The notes below the pieces were generated by a model. The model worked only from the letters and a program-made list of their open reading frames with translations, was not told the DNA's origin and made no database searches. A program made the position numbers and the translations under genes. A stretch of 7,894 nt of DNA, taken from Anderseniella sp. Lineage in GTDB: Bacteria; Pseudomonadota; Alphaproteobacteria; Rhizobiales; Aestuariivirgaceae. Numbering within the stretch: the stretch's first letter is position 1; each line of letters starts with the position of its first letter. The stretch spans positions 1-7,894 of the forward strand of contig JABDRA010000315.1 in the NCBI GenBank assembly GCA_013041995.1, read 5' to 3'. Below, in pieces: positions 1 through 6,628 of the stretch.

Positions 1-947
1 TGTCTCCTCTATCCCTGTTCTCCCGGTCCGGCCGCTTCTGGCGAGGCAATCTTCACACTCATTCCACCTTGTCCGATGGCGCGCTTGAGCCGGCACAGGT
101 CATCGATGCCTACCGTAATGCCGGCTATGACTTCATGTCCCTGACCGATCACTTCATCGACCACTATGACTGGCCGGTATCAGACACACGCGCGCTGCGC
201 ACAGACGATTTCACCACCATCATTGGCGCGGAACTGCATGCGCCCGCCACCGCAGTCGGCGAACTCTGGCACATTCTGGCCAACGGACTGCCTCTGGATT
301 TCGCGCCCTGCGGCGATGATGAAGACGGTCCGGCATTGGCCAGGCGCGCAGCGAAGGCCGGCGCCTTTGTCACCGTAGCCCATCCGGCATGGTCACAACT
401 CACCATGGCGGACGCCCGAGCCCTCGATGACAGTGCACATGCTGTGGAAATCTACAATCACGGATGCGGGGTGGAAAACGACAGAGGGGACGGTTTCTAT
501 CTGCTCGATGAACTGCTCAACGAAGGTCAGCGCCTGACCAGCATTGCAACCGATGATGCTCATTTCCGCGATCATGACCATGATGCGTTCGGCGGTTGGG
601 TGCATGTCAAGGCAGACAGTCTCGACGCGGACGCCCTGCTCGAAGCGCTGAAAGCCGGAAGTTTCTATTCAAGCCAGGGACCGCAGCTCCAGGTGCTCGA
701 CCTTAACGGTACCGAACTCACCATAGAATGCTCACCGGTCAACGCCGTCAGCATCAATGGCGGCACCTCTCGCACCGTGTCGCACACCGGGCGTTCACTG
801 ACCCACGTCACGCTCGACCTGGCCAAGCTCGACAATGGCTGGCTCAAATGCCCGCCATCCAAATGGCTACGGGTAGTGATCCGCGATGAAGCTGGAAAAT
901 GCGCCTGGACCAACCCGATTTGGCTGGAGGACATTGGCCTGAGCTGA
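1..947 (+). CDS. PHP-domain metal-dependent hydrolase (CehA/McbA-like), 5' end outside window
   Basis: Predicted metal-dependent phosphoesterase or hydrolase of the PHP superfamily; the substrate cannot be told from sequence. The reading frame is already open at base 3 and gives 314 residues to the TGA at 945-947. The first PHP metal motif, HTHSTLSDG, is encoded at 54-80, with the two His codons at 54-56 and 60-62. Further PHP motifs follow in order: SLTDH (Asp 147-149, His 150-152), GAELH (Glu 231-233), VAHP (His 381-383) and TDDAH (Asp 552-554, His 561-563). All the expected metal ligands therefore seem present. After about base 670 the sequence becomes a beta-rich tail without PHP motifs, which resembles the C-terminal part of CehA/McbA-type metallohydrolases. 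The TTG at 69 cannot be the start because it would remove the HxH motif, and no better start is visible in the window. fumC follows 60 nt downstream on the same strand. The PHP assignment is firm; the subfamily is a judgement from overall appearance. Confidence 0.85.
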   Translation, partial: SPLSLFSRSGRFWRGNLHTHSTLSDGALEPAQVIDAYRNAGYDFMSLTDHFIDHYDWPVSDTRALRTDDFTTIIGAELHAPATAVGELWHILANGLPLDFAPCGDDEDGPALARRAAKAGAFVTVAHPAWSQLTMADARALDDSAHAVEIYNHGCGVENDRGDGFYLLDELLNEGQRLTSIATDDAHFRDHDHDAFGGWVHVKADSLDADALLEALKAGSFYSSQGPQLQVLDLNGTELTIECSPVNAVSINGGTSRTVSHTGRSLTHVTLDLAKLDNGWLKCPPSKWLRVVIRDEAGKCAWTNPIWLEDIGLS

Positions 948-992
948 CACCCGTGCTAAGTGCTTGCTCCATCACCGAGAACGAATTTCCGA

Positions 993-997
993 CGGAG
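993..997 (+). promoter_or_regulatory. Ribosome binding site of fumC
   Basis: CGGAG lies 10 nt before the ATG at 1008. It supports that ATG over the in-frame GTG at 960, which would add 16 residues of non-family sequence and has no Shine-Dalgarno-like sequence close upstream. Confidence 0.6.
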
Positions 998-1007
998 CAT
1001 CCCAGAC

Positions 1008-2396
1008 ATGGTAAAAACCCGCACCGAGACAGACACTTTTGGTCCAGTTGAAGTAGATGCCAGCCGCTACTGGGGTGCCCAGGCGCAACGCTCTCTGGGT
1101 AACTTCAAGATCGGCTGGGAAAAACAGCCTTTGCCGGTCGTACGGGCCCTCGGCATTGTCAAGCGTGCCTGCGCCGAAGCCAATATGAAACTCGGGCAAC
1201 TGGACAGGAAGCGTGGCGACGCGATCGTCAAGGCAGCCCAGGAGGTCATCGACGGCAAGCTCAACGATCACTTCCCCCTGGTGGTCTGGCAGACAGGTTC
1301 CGGCACCCAGTCAAACATGAACGCCAATGAGGTGATCTCCAATCGCGCCATCGAGATGCTGGGTGGCACAATGGGGTCAAAAGATCCCGTGCACCCCAAT
1401 GACCACGTCAATATGAGCCAGTCGTCGAACGACACCTACCCCACGGCCATGCACGTCGCATGCGCCGAACAGGTGGTGCGTGATCTGCTGCCCTCGCTGA
1501 AACACCTGCACAAGGCATTGGCACGCAAGGCGAAACAGTGGGACAAGATAATCAAGATCGGCCGCACTCACACCCAGGATGCAACCCCGATCACCCTTGG
1601 CCAGGAGTTTTCCGGATATGCCAAGCAGGTCGAGAACGGCATCGTGCGGGTTGAGCAGACGCTGCCGGCGCTGATGGAGCTTGCCCAGGGCGGAACCGCG
1701 GTCGGAACCGGCCTCAACGCACCCAGGGGTTTCGACAAGATGGTGGCGGCAAACATAGCCAGCATCACCAAGCTCAAATTCAAGACCGCGCCAAACAAGT
1801 TTGAAGCTCTTGCCGCCCATGACGCAATGGTCATGGCCCATGGCGCCATCAACACCGTCGCTGCATCCCTGTTCAAGATTGCCAACGACATCCGCTTCTT
1901 AGGGTCGGGACCGCGCTCCGGCCTGGGTGAACTGGCATTGCCAGAAAACGAGCCGGGCTCGTCCATCATGCCCGGCAAGGTCAACCCGACCCAGTGCGAG
2001 GCCCTGACGCAGGTCTGCGTGCAGGTATTCGGCAACAATGCCACACTGACATTTGCCGGATCGCAGGGGCATTTCGAACTCAATGTGTTCAATCCGGTGA
2101 TGGCCTACAATTTCCTGCAATCTGTGCGGCTGTTGTCCGATGCAGCTGTATCCTTCACCGACAACTGCGTTGCCGGCATCACGCCGCGCAAGGACAACAT
2201 CAGGGCCGGCCTTAACCGTTCGTTGATGCTGGTCACCGCACTGGCGCCCAAATACGGTTACGACCTTGCTGCAAAGATCGCCAAAACCGCTCACAAGAAC
2301 GGCACCACGCTGCGAGAGGAAGCCGTTGCGGCCGGTATTGATGCGGCGGATTTTGACAAGATCGTAAAGCCCGAAGACATGATAGGCCCGAAGTGA
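1008..2396 (+). CDS. fumC: Class II fumarate hydratase (fumarase C)
   Basis: Catalyses reversible hydration of fumarate to L-malate in the TCA cycle as a cytoplasmic homotetramer, without the oxygen-sensitive iron-sulfur cluster of class I fumarases. From the ATG at 1008 the protein has 462 residues, close to the 467 of E. coli FumC. Its active-site residues fall at the same numbers as in E. coli: GSGT at 97-100, MSQSSND at 136-142 (S139, S140, N141), THTQDATP with catalytic H188, and the family signature GSSIMPGKVNP at 317-327 with catalytic S318, K324 and N326. This exact register argues for fumarase over the related aspartase and argininosuccinate lyase, and it fits the chosen start. A CGGAG Shine-Dalgarno lies 10 nt upstream. 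The gene ends 7 nt before the DUF4169 gene, suggesting a shared transcript. No promoter stands out in the 60-nt gap after the PHP gene, so read-through from upstream is possible. The gene shows no damage. Confidence 0.97.
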   Translation: MVKTRTETDTFGPVEVDASRYWGAQAQRSLGNFKIGWEKQPLPVVRALGIVKRACAEANMKLGQLDRKRGDAIVKAAQEVIDGKLNDHFPLVVWQTGSGTQSNMNANEVISNRAIEMLGGTMGSKDPVHPNDHVNMSQSSNDTYPTAMHVACAEQVVRDLLPSLKHLHKALARKAKQWDKIIKIGRTHTQDATPITLGQEFSGYAKQVENGIVRVEQTLPALMELAQGGTAVGTGLNAPRGFDKMVAANIASITKLKFKTAPNKFEALAAHDAMVMAHGAINTVAASLFKIANDIRFLGSGPRSGLGELALPENEPGSSIMPGKVNPTQCEALTQVCVQVFGNNATLTFAGSQGHFELNVFNPVMAYNFLQSVRLLSDAAVSFTDNCVAGITPRKDNIRAGLNRSLMLVTALAPKYGYDLAAKIAKTAHKNGTTLREEAVAAGIDAADFDKIVKPEDMIGPK

Positions 2397-2403
2397 ACCA
2401 GCC

Positions 2404-2589
2404 ATGGCCAAAGTCACCAACCTGAACCGGTACCGAAAGGCGAAGGCCCGAACTGACAAGACCAGGCAGGCCGAAGAGAACCGTGCCAGGTTTGGGCGCA
2501 CCAAGACTGACAAAACCCTCGTCACGACCCGCAAGACCAAAGCAAGCTCACATCTGGACGGACACAAGCTCGACAAAGATAATGAGTGA
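2404..2589 (+). CDS. DUF4169 family small basic protein
   Basis: A 61-residue protein of unknown function that I recognise as DUF4169 from its conserved look: an N-terminal NLNRYRKAKAR segment, a central NRARFGRTK segment and a C-terminal HLDGHKL segment. It is strongly charged, with 18 Lys/Arg and 8 Asp/Glu, no cysteine and no hydrophobic stretch. It is therefore a soluble cytoplasmic protein, probably largely helical, and nucleic-acid or ribosome binding is conceivable but unproven. The ATG lies 7 nt after the fumC stop with only a weak Shine-Dalgarno, so translation is probably coupled to fumC. The 3' end overlaps the next gene by 8 nt. The family is small and is found mainly in Alphaproteobacteria, usually next to the same ribbon-helix-helix gene as far as I recall. 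Confidence 0.85.
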   Translation: MAKVTNLNRYRKAKARTDKTRQAEENRARFGRTKTDKTLVTTRKTKASSHLDGHKLDKDNE

Positions 2590-2812
2590 CACACCCCAGG
2601 GACCCATCAAGCGCTCGGTGACCATTGCGGGCCATCGTACCAGCCTTTCACTTGAGCCGGAATTCTGGGACGCCCTCAACGCGCTCGCAACCGTGCGTGA
2701 CATGTCGCTGGCCGGACTGGTTGCCGCCATAGACGAAGCGCGCGGCCGCACCAATCTGTCCAGCGCTCTCAGGGTGGCAGTCCTTCAGGCCACCCGGACC
2801 GGCGAGATTTGA
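2582..2812 (+). CDS. Ribbon-helix-helix domain protein (RHH_4 type)
   Basis: A 76-residue protein that fits the short ribbon-helix-helix family found next to DUF4169 in Alphaproteobacteria (Pfam RHH_4 type). Residues 10-24 (KRSVTIAGHRTSLSL) form the predicted beta strand. Residues 25-38 (EPEFWDALNALATV) form the first helix and 42-54 (SLAGLVAAIDEAR) the second. Residues 58-70 form a further short helix. Family members are expected to dimerise and bind DNA through the paired strands; the target here is unknown, and binding has not been shown as far as I know. The ATG at 2582 sits inside the DUF4169 stop region (ATGAGTGA, overlap 2582-2589) and no strong Shine-Dalgarno precedes it, so termination-reinitiation coupling is likely. 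An in-frame GTG at 2483 would add 33 residues read entirely within the DUF4169 gene and is not credible as the start. Confidence 0.85.
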   Translation: MSDTPQGPIKRSVTIAGHRTSLSLEPEFWDALNALATVRDMSLAGLVAAIDEARGRTNLSSALRVAVLQATRTGEI

Positions 2813-2860
2813 TAGCTGTTCGCTGTAGCCGTCTAATTACCGACACCCCTTGGATTCGCC

Positions 2861-2932
2861 CGCGAGCCTGCCGGGCTGATCGCCTTCAATCCCGGACACT
2901 TGGCGATCGAGGAAATCCCCGGCTAGCTCGCG
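2861..2932. terminator. Inverted repeats in the convergent gap, possible bidirectional terminator
   Basis: The gap between the convergent RHH and cyclase genes holds three short perfect inverted repeats: CGCGAGC at 2861-2867 with GCTCGCG at 2926-2932, GATCGCC at 2878-2884 with GGCGATC at 2902-2908, and CCGGG at 2871-2875 with CCCGG at 2891-2895. The second and third interleave, so they are alternative pairings or a pseudoknot. The outer repeat runs into the last codons of the cyclase gene. No U-tract follows on either strand, so this is not a classical intrinsic terminator. In GC-rich DNA one 7-bp repeat in a region of this size is expected by chance, so confidence is low. Nothing else was seen in the gap. 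Confidence 0.3.
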
Positions 2933-4161
2933 ATGATAGGGCAATCCATGCGCCAGATGGCCACTTTTCCGAAGCCTTTCAGTTCAACTGATCCGGCACG
3001 CTCAAACTTGTGATCCTTTTGCAGGACCACCTTGATGTCGCCGGTTGTGACGACGCATCCCGGCGTGCCGATGTTCTCAAGCCTCGCAGCAAGGTTTACC
3101 GCAGCCCCCCACACATCATAGGAATACTTGGATTTGCCGACCACGCCTGCCATTATCGGGCCGGATGCCATGCCGATCCGCATTTCCAGGTCCACGCCAT
3201 GACGGTTGCCCACGTCACCGACAACGTGCAGCATCATTTTGGCAAACCGCGCCATCGCATCTTCCGGCTGGTAGACAGGCGACGGCACGCCCGCCACTGC
3301 CATATAGGCGTCACCGATGGTCTTGATTTTCTCGACACCGTGTTCGGCGGCAAGTGAATCAAACTGCCGGAACATGTCATCCAGCAACGCCACCACCCGC
3401 ACGGCTCCCAGCCGGTTCGACATTTCCACAAATCCGACAATGTCTGAAAACAGCACCACCACATGCTCGTGCGCCTCGGCGATTGTCTCGCCGTCATTGA
3501 CCATCAGGCGCTCGGCAATGGCATCCGGCATCATGGATTTCATGAGCTCCTGCAGGCGTGCCTGGGCTTGCCGCGTCAGGTAAAAGGCATAATAGATCAC
3601 CACGAAGGTGATCGCCATGATCGACACGATTGCCGATGCAAAAGTCTGCTCCATGAAGGCAGGATCATCATGAATGCCCGGGGCGGGCTGCGGCCACAGC
3701 ATCCAGCTTCCGATAATCAGTGCAGCACCTCCAATGCTGATCAACGCCACCAGCTTCAGCCGCTCCAGCCCGAGAATAGCGAAGGCCACGGCCGCCGTAC
3801 CGATGAGGTTCAAGGCAACACCGGACTCACGGCCCAGCAGGCTGGTAAACCAGGTCAGTGATACGAAAAACACCGCCGTCAGCCACAAGGCAGCCGCAAT
3901 GCGGCCGAACCGGTGAAACGCCGGTGTCATTGCCGCGCAGACCGCGGAGACCAGATTGCCTATGATCAGCGGCATAAGCGACTGCATCTCATGCATCGCA
4001 TAGGTTGCTGCAAAGCCCAAAGAAGACAGTGTTGCCAGGTATCCGGTCACATTGGCGACGATCAGGCCAAGCTTGTCCTGTCCGTACCAGTCGTCAGTGC
4101 CAAGCGTCACCAGCCGCTCTATCCAGGAGCCCTTGTACTTTGCCCTGATGTCGTCACTCAT
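2923..4161 (-). CDS. Membrane-bound class III adenylate cyclase (six-helix membrane domain)
   Basis: Predicted to convert ATP to cyclic AMP at the inner face of the cytoplasmic membrane. The 412-residue protein starts with about 30 soluble residues. Six hydrophobic segments follow, at about 32-54, 61-78, 87-107, 114-131, 135-155 and 173-195, and then a connecting helix at 196-230. The C-terminal catalytic domain covers about 231-405. Metal-binding Asp residues are D240 (LFSDIVGF) and D284 (KTIGDAYM). The substrate-choosing pair is K280 and D349 (YDVWG), the adenylate rather than guanylate cyclase pattern, and the transition-state residues N356 and R360 follow with the usual spacing. All catalytic positions are present in one chain, so a homodimer with two active sites is expected. 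The layout resembles mycobacterial Rv1625c. The ATG at 4159-4161 has no clear Shine-Dalgarno, but the next Met is residue 56, after the first membrane segment. The ClC gene lies 107 nt upstream on the same strand. The signal sensed is unknown. Confidence 0.92.
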   Translation of the reverse strand: MSDDIRAKYKGSWIERLVTLGTDDWYGQDKLGLIVANVTGYLATLSSLGFAATYAMHEMQSLMPLIIGNLVSAVCAAMTPAFHRFGRIAAALWLTAVFFVSLTWFTSLLGRESGVALNLIGTAAVAFAILGLERLKLVALISIGGAALIIGSWMLWPQPAPGIHDDPAFMEQTFASAIVSIMAITFVVIYYAFYLTRQAQARLQELMKSMMPDAIAERLMVNDGETIAEAHEHVVVLFSDIVGFVEMSNRLGAVRVVALLDDMFRQFDSLAAEHGVEKIKTIGDAYMAVAGVPSPVYQPEDAMARFAKMMLHVVGDVGNRHGVDLEMRIGMASGPIMAGVVGKSKYSYDVWGAAVNLAARLENIGTPGCVVTTGDIKVVLQKDHKFERAGSVELKGFGKVAIWRMDCPIIAS

Positions 4162-4268
4162 TGGCTAATACCAAAGGAAATGATTATTGACTCATTTGAC
4201 CGGTTGTTCGTGCTAATGGCCTGTGTGCGCAGGACAATAGCCGTAAATTGACCAATGGCAAACAACCC
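4162..4268 (-). other. Intergenic region between ClC and cyclase genes
   Basis: 107 nt separating two same-strand genes, relatively AT-rich compared with its surroundings. No convincing sigma70-type promoter or terminator hairpin was found for the cyclase gene. The plus-strand sequence carries TTGAC three times, at 4187-4191, 4196-4200 and 4248-4252, the first two with a 9-nt period. This could be chance or part of a binding site. Confidence 0.3.
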
Positions 4269-5903
4269 TCACTTGTGTTCTTCCACATTGGCCTCAATCA
4301 AGGCCTTGTTGTAGGCGGCCAATGCCTGAACCTGGTCCACCCAACCGAGCAGCAATCCACCGTCGCGCTTGTCGAGCACCGCAAGCCGGGTATAGCCGCC
4401 TTCATCCAACGTCCTGAGCGCCATTTCAAGTGTGTCGGACGGGATCAGGTGTGGCCGGTCAAACAGTTCCGGCGGTTCGGCCGTTTCCTGCGGCGTGAGT
4501 TTTGTCATGAAATCACGCACCGTCCATGTTCGCACAATGCGCAAATGCGAACCTTCTCCCAGGAACACACCGCGCTGCGACAACTGCCAGTCGAAGAAGC
4601 TCTTCCCTAATAGTGCCTGCATGATCATCGATGCGATGGATACCGACAACAACAGAGCGATGGTGAGTTCATACCCACCGGTCAGTTCAAACACGATAAG
4701 AGCCGTGGATATCGGTGCTCCAAGGATGGCACCGGCAACAGCGCCCATGCCGAGCAAGGCATAGACACCGTAACTGGAGGCATAGTCCGGCACGGCGCTG
4801 CCGGCAATAATGCCAAAGGCTCCGCCGGCCATGGCGCCAATGTACAAAGACGGTGAGAACACCCCGCCACCGAACCTGCTGGCCAGGGAAATAGCGGTGG
4901 CCACCGTCTTGGCAACCAGCAGTATCAGCAACCACCCCAGGCCATAGCTTTCCTTGATCGCCAGGTTGGTGGCTTCATAGCCGACACCCAATACCTGAGG
5001 CACCGTCAGCGCCATCATGCCCACAACCAGGCCACCAAGCGCCGGGCGTAACCACAATGGCATGGTATAGCGCCGCGCACTCCAGTCCGCCGTCATGACG
5101 GTCAGGTGAAAACAAACCGCTACCAGCCCGCACACGACACCCAGCAATGCAAAGGCTGGAAACTCCCAGTAAGAGGCAATGTGTTGTTCCGGCAATATGA
5201 ATGCCGGAAAATCTCCGAGCCAGACCCGGGTGATCAGTGTTGCGGCAACGGCAGCCAGCACAGTTGGGACAAAAGCTGACAAGGCGAAGTGTCCGAGGAT
5301 CACCTCGTGGGCAAACAACACGCCTGCGATCGGCGCATTGAAACTGGCGGACACGGCCGCAGCCGCGCCCGATGCCAGCAGAACCCGGCGTGCGGCAGGC
5401 GACAGGCTGAATTTGCGGTCGAGGAAAGCCGCAACTGTCGCGCCAAGATGCACTGCCGGGCCTTCACGGCCCACACTGGCGCCACACCCGATGGAGACCC
5501 CAGATGTAATGGCCGAAACCAGCCCGGCGCGTAGTGAAATGTCGGCCCGGTGCAGCGCACCGGCCTCGATTACATCTGAAATGCCATGCGCGCGGCGTTC
5601 CTTGATGAACTTCCAGATAATCAGCCCGACAACCAGGCCGCCCAGTGTTGGCCCGGCAACAACCACCCATGGCGCCCGAAAACCGGCAAGCGTGCCCACC
5701 AGATTTTCACTGGAGTTGCCCAGCCACAGCCACTGGACGTAGCCAATGCCCAGCCTGAAGCCCAGAATGGCGAATGCGCCGACCACGCCGATGGTTAGCG
5801 CAAGCGCCCACACAAGCGGGTGACGCGCCGCCCAGAAGGCGCGCAATTGTGGCAGGGTAAGCTCACCCAGCGTTGCAAGTAACCTGTCCCGCAGTTCGCC
5901 CAT
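4269..5903 (-). CDS. ClC-family anion channel/transporter with C-terminal CBS-like region
   Basis: Integral inner-membrane protein of the ClC family, expected to move chloride or another anion. The 544-residue protein has a ClC membrane core at about 30-445. GREGP at 145-149 carries gating Glu E147, and GVFSP at 347-351 matches the GxFxP filter motif. Residues 460-530 look like one degenerate CBS-type regulatory domain (VRDFM, then a GGYTRLAVLD/GLLLGWVD pattern). Three positions differ from E. coli ClcA: the GSGIP filter serine (S107) aligns with H106 (AHGIS), the inner proton glutamate E203 aligns with V201 (FAHEV), and central Tyr445 aligns with F437 (SFFDWQL). The external gate is kept but the inner proton relay residue is not, so coupled Cl-/H+ exchange of the ClcA type cannot be assumed. 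It could be a channel, an uncoupled carrier or an exchanger using another residue. The fluoride-exporter type is unlikely because its Met-containing motif is absent. The ATG at 5901-5903 has GGGG 7 nt upstream; the next Met is residue 270. Confidence 0.93.
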   Translation of the reverse strand: MGELRDRLLATLGELTLPQLRAFWAARHPLVWALALTIGVVGAFAILGFRLGIGYVQWLWLGNSSENLVGTLAGFRAPWVVVAGPTLGGLVVGLIIWKFIKERRAHGISDVIEAGALHRADISLRAGLVSAITSGVSIGCGASVGREGPAVHLGATVAAFLDRKFSLSPAARRVLLASGAAAAVSASFNAPIAGVLFAHEVILGHFALSAFVPTVLAAVAATLITRVWLGDFPAFILPEQHIASYWEFPAFALLGVVCGLVAVCFHLTVMTADWSARRYTMPLWLRPALGGLVVGMMALTVPQVLGVGYEATNLAIKESYGLGWLLILLVAKTVATAISLASRFGGGVFSPSLYIGAMAGGAFGIIAGSAVPDYASSYGVYALLGMGAVAGAILGAPISTALIVFELTGGYELTIALLLSVSIASMIMQALLGKSFFDWQLSQRGVFLGEGSHLRIVRTWTVRDFMTKLTPQETAEPPELFDRPHLIPSDTLEMALRTLDEGGYTRLAVLDKRDGGLLLGWVDQVQALAAYNKALIEANVEEHK

Positions 5904-5924
5904 CGGCGAGCCCCACGTGTTTTA

Positions 5925-5954
5925 GAGCGAGGTGCGGTCAACCTCATCTCGCTC
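5925..5954. repeat. Hairpin-forming inverted repeat upstream of the ClC gene
   Basis: GAGCGAG at 5925-5931 pairs perfectly with CTCGCTC at 5948-5954. In a plus-strand transcript the stem extends to 10 bp (5925-5934 with 5945-5954, one G-U pair) around a 10-nt loop. In the minus-strand transcript, the one expected here, the eighth pair becomes an A-C mismatch. It lies in the 118-nt gap between the thioesterase stop and the ClC start, about 20 nt before the ClC ATG. No U-run follows on the minus strand. It could be a terminator for the thioesterase transcript, a ClC leader structure or a protein-binding site. No clear promoter was seen in the rest of the gap (5904-6021). Confidence 0.4.
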
Positions 5955-6021
5955 CAGTTTCAGCCCCAATCACAAAAGACTTCAACATGTTAGCCTAGGG
6001 TGATGCAAGCGTTACGGCAGG

Positions 6022-6504
6022 TTACTTCCTGATGATCCCGATTTTATGACCCACCTGCGGCGGGACGGGTAAGCCTGCGTGCGCTTCGTTCATGGCGGCA
6101 ATCCGGTTCAGGATGGGTTCGGGAAACGGGGCTGACTTCTTGGCTTTCAAGTCCACATGCATGCAGATGGCTTCCATGGTAGCCGACAACCAGCCCTCGT
6201 CGGCATGGAACATCTCCTGCACATAATGCATCCGCTTGGTATCGTAATCGAGCATCTGCACCGTTACCTTGACCTTGTGGTCGGCGTGAAGTTCGCGGAT
6301 ATAGGTCGTGTGGGTTTCAAGAGTAAAAAATGACGCCCCGGTTTCAAGATACTCCGGCCCCAGGCCCACCAGTTCAAAAGCCTCATCGCAGGTGCGATCG
6401 AACAAGACCCCGTAATATGCCATGTTGAAGTGGCCGTTATAGTCGATCCAGTCGTCCTCGACCGTCTTGATGCTGCCCACAAAGGGCCGTCCATAGTCCG
6501 TCAT
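6022..6504 (-). CDS. Hot-dog fold acyl-CoA thioesterase
   Basis: Predicted cytoplasmic thioesterase that hydrolyses an acyl-CoA to the free acid and CoA. The 160-residue length and single domain match the 4-hydroxybenzoyl-CoA thioesterase-like hot-dog family. The diagnostic DYNGHFNMAYY segment at 21-31 gives the D-x-N-x-H-x-N pattern with likely catalytic or CoA-contacting residues D21, N23 and H25, and it opens the long hot-dog helix (to about residue 46). Beta strands follow at about 57-70, 76-96 and 105-118. The C-terminal MNEAHAGLPVPPQVGHKIGI tail is typical of an alphaproteobacterial subgroup that includes the betainyl-CoA thioesterase domain of carnitine catabolism. No carnitine dehydrogenase is in the window, so the substrate is left open. 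The ATG at 6502-6504 has GGAG 11 nt upstream. The gene is divergent from the FAD oxidase gene and 118 nt upstream of the ClC gene. Confidence 0.88.
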   Translation of the reverse strand: MTDYGRPFVGSIKTVEDDWIDYNGHFNMAYYGVLFDRTCDEAFELVGLGPEYLETGASFFTLETHTTYIRELHADHKVKVTVQMLDYDTKRMHYVQEMFHADEGWLSATMEAICMHVDLKAKKSAPFPEPILNRIAAMNEAHAGLPVPPQVGHKIGIIRK

Positions 6505-6515
6505 TGTATTATTTG

Positions 6516-6519
6516 CTCC
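6516..6519 (-). promoter_or_regulatory. Ribosome binding site of the thioesterase gene
   Basis: GGAG on the minus strand, 11 nt before the ATG at 6504. It is a little farther than ideal but is the only good candidate, and no alternative start exists before residue 28. Confidence 0.45.
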
Positions 6520-6620
6520 AAATGCTCGGGATTGTGACCGTAAAACTAGTGCGCAAATCCCAAGACCCGGTATAGTACAAGCGACAGGATACGTGGAGTC
6601 CCAAACCGGGCTTCAAAATC

Positions 6621-6628
6621 AGGATGGA
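6621..6628 (+). promoter_or_regulatory. Ribosome binding site of the FAD oxidase gene
   Basis: AGGATGGA, with the GGA at 6626-6628 placed 7 nt before the ATG at 6636. It overlaps an in-frame ATG at 6624, which itself lacks a good upstream site, so 6636 is preferred as the start. Confidence 0.5.

Noticed and set aside
960..1007. GTG at 960 as an extended fumC start.
   Set aside because: The extra 16 residues do not resemble fumarases, and no ribosome binding site lies close upstream of it; the ATG at 1008 has CGGAG at good distance and gives E. coli-matched numbering.
1899..2594. Long open frame on the minus strand opposite fumC and DUF4169 (231 codons), and others at 1377-1841 and 1568-2092.
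   Set aside because: They are mirror frames of strongly conserved coding DNA, and their translations look like no protein family.
2404..2812. DUF4169-RHH pair as a toxin-antitoxin system.
   Set aside because: The layout is suggestive, but neither protein has toxin motifs, and the pair sits behind fumC as a vertically inherited module as far as I recall.
4187..4253. Three TTGAC copies as -35 boxes of a plus-strand promoter.
   Set aside because: No plus-strand gene follows and no matching -10 sequences were seen.
5179..5742. Plus-strand open frame of 187 codons opposite the ClC gene.
   Set aside because: Low-complexity Ala/Thr/Pro/Arg-rich translation, typical of the antisense of a GC-rich membrane-protein gene.
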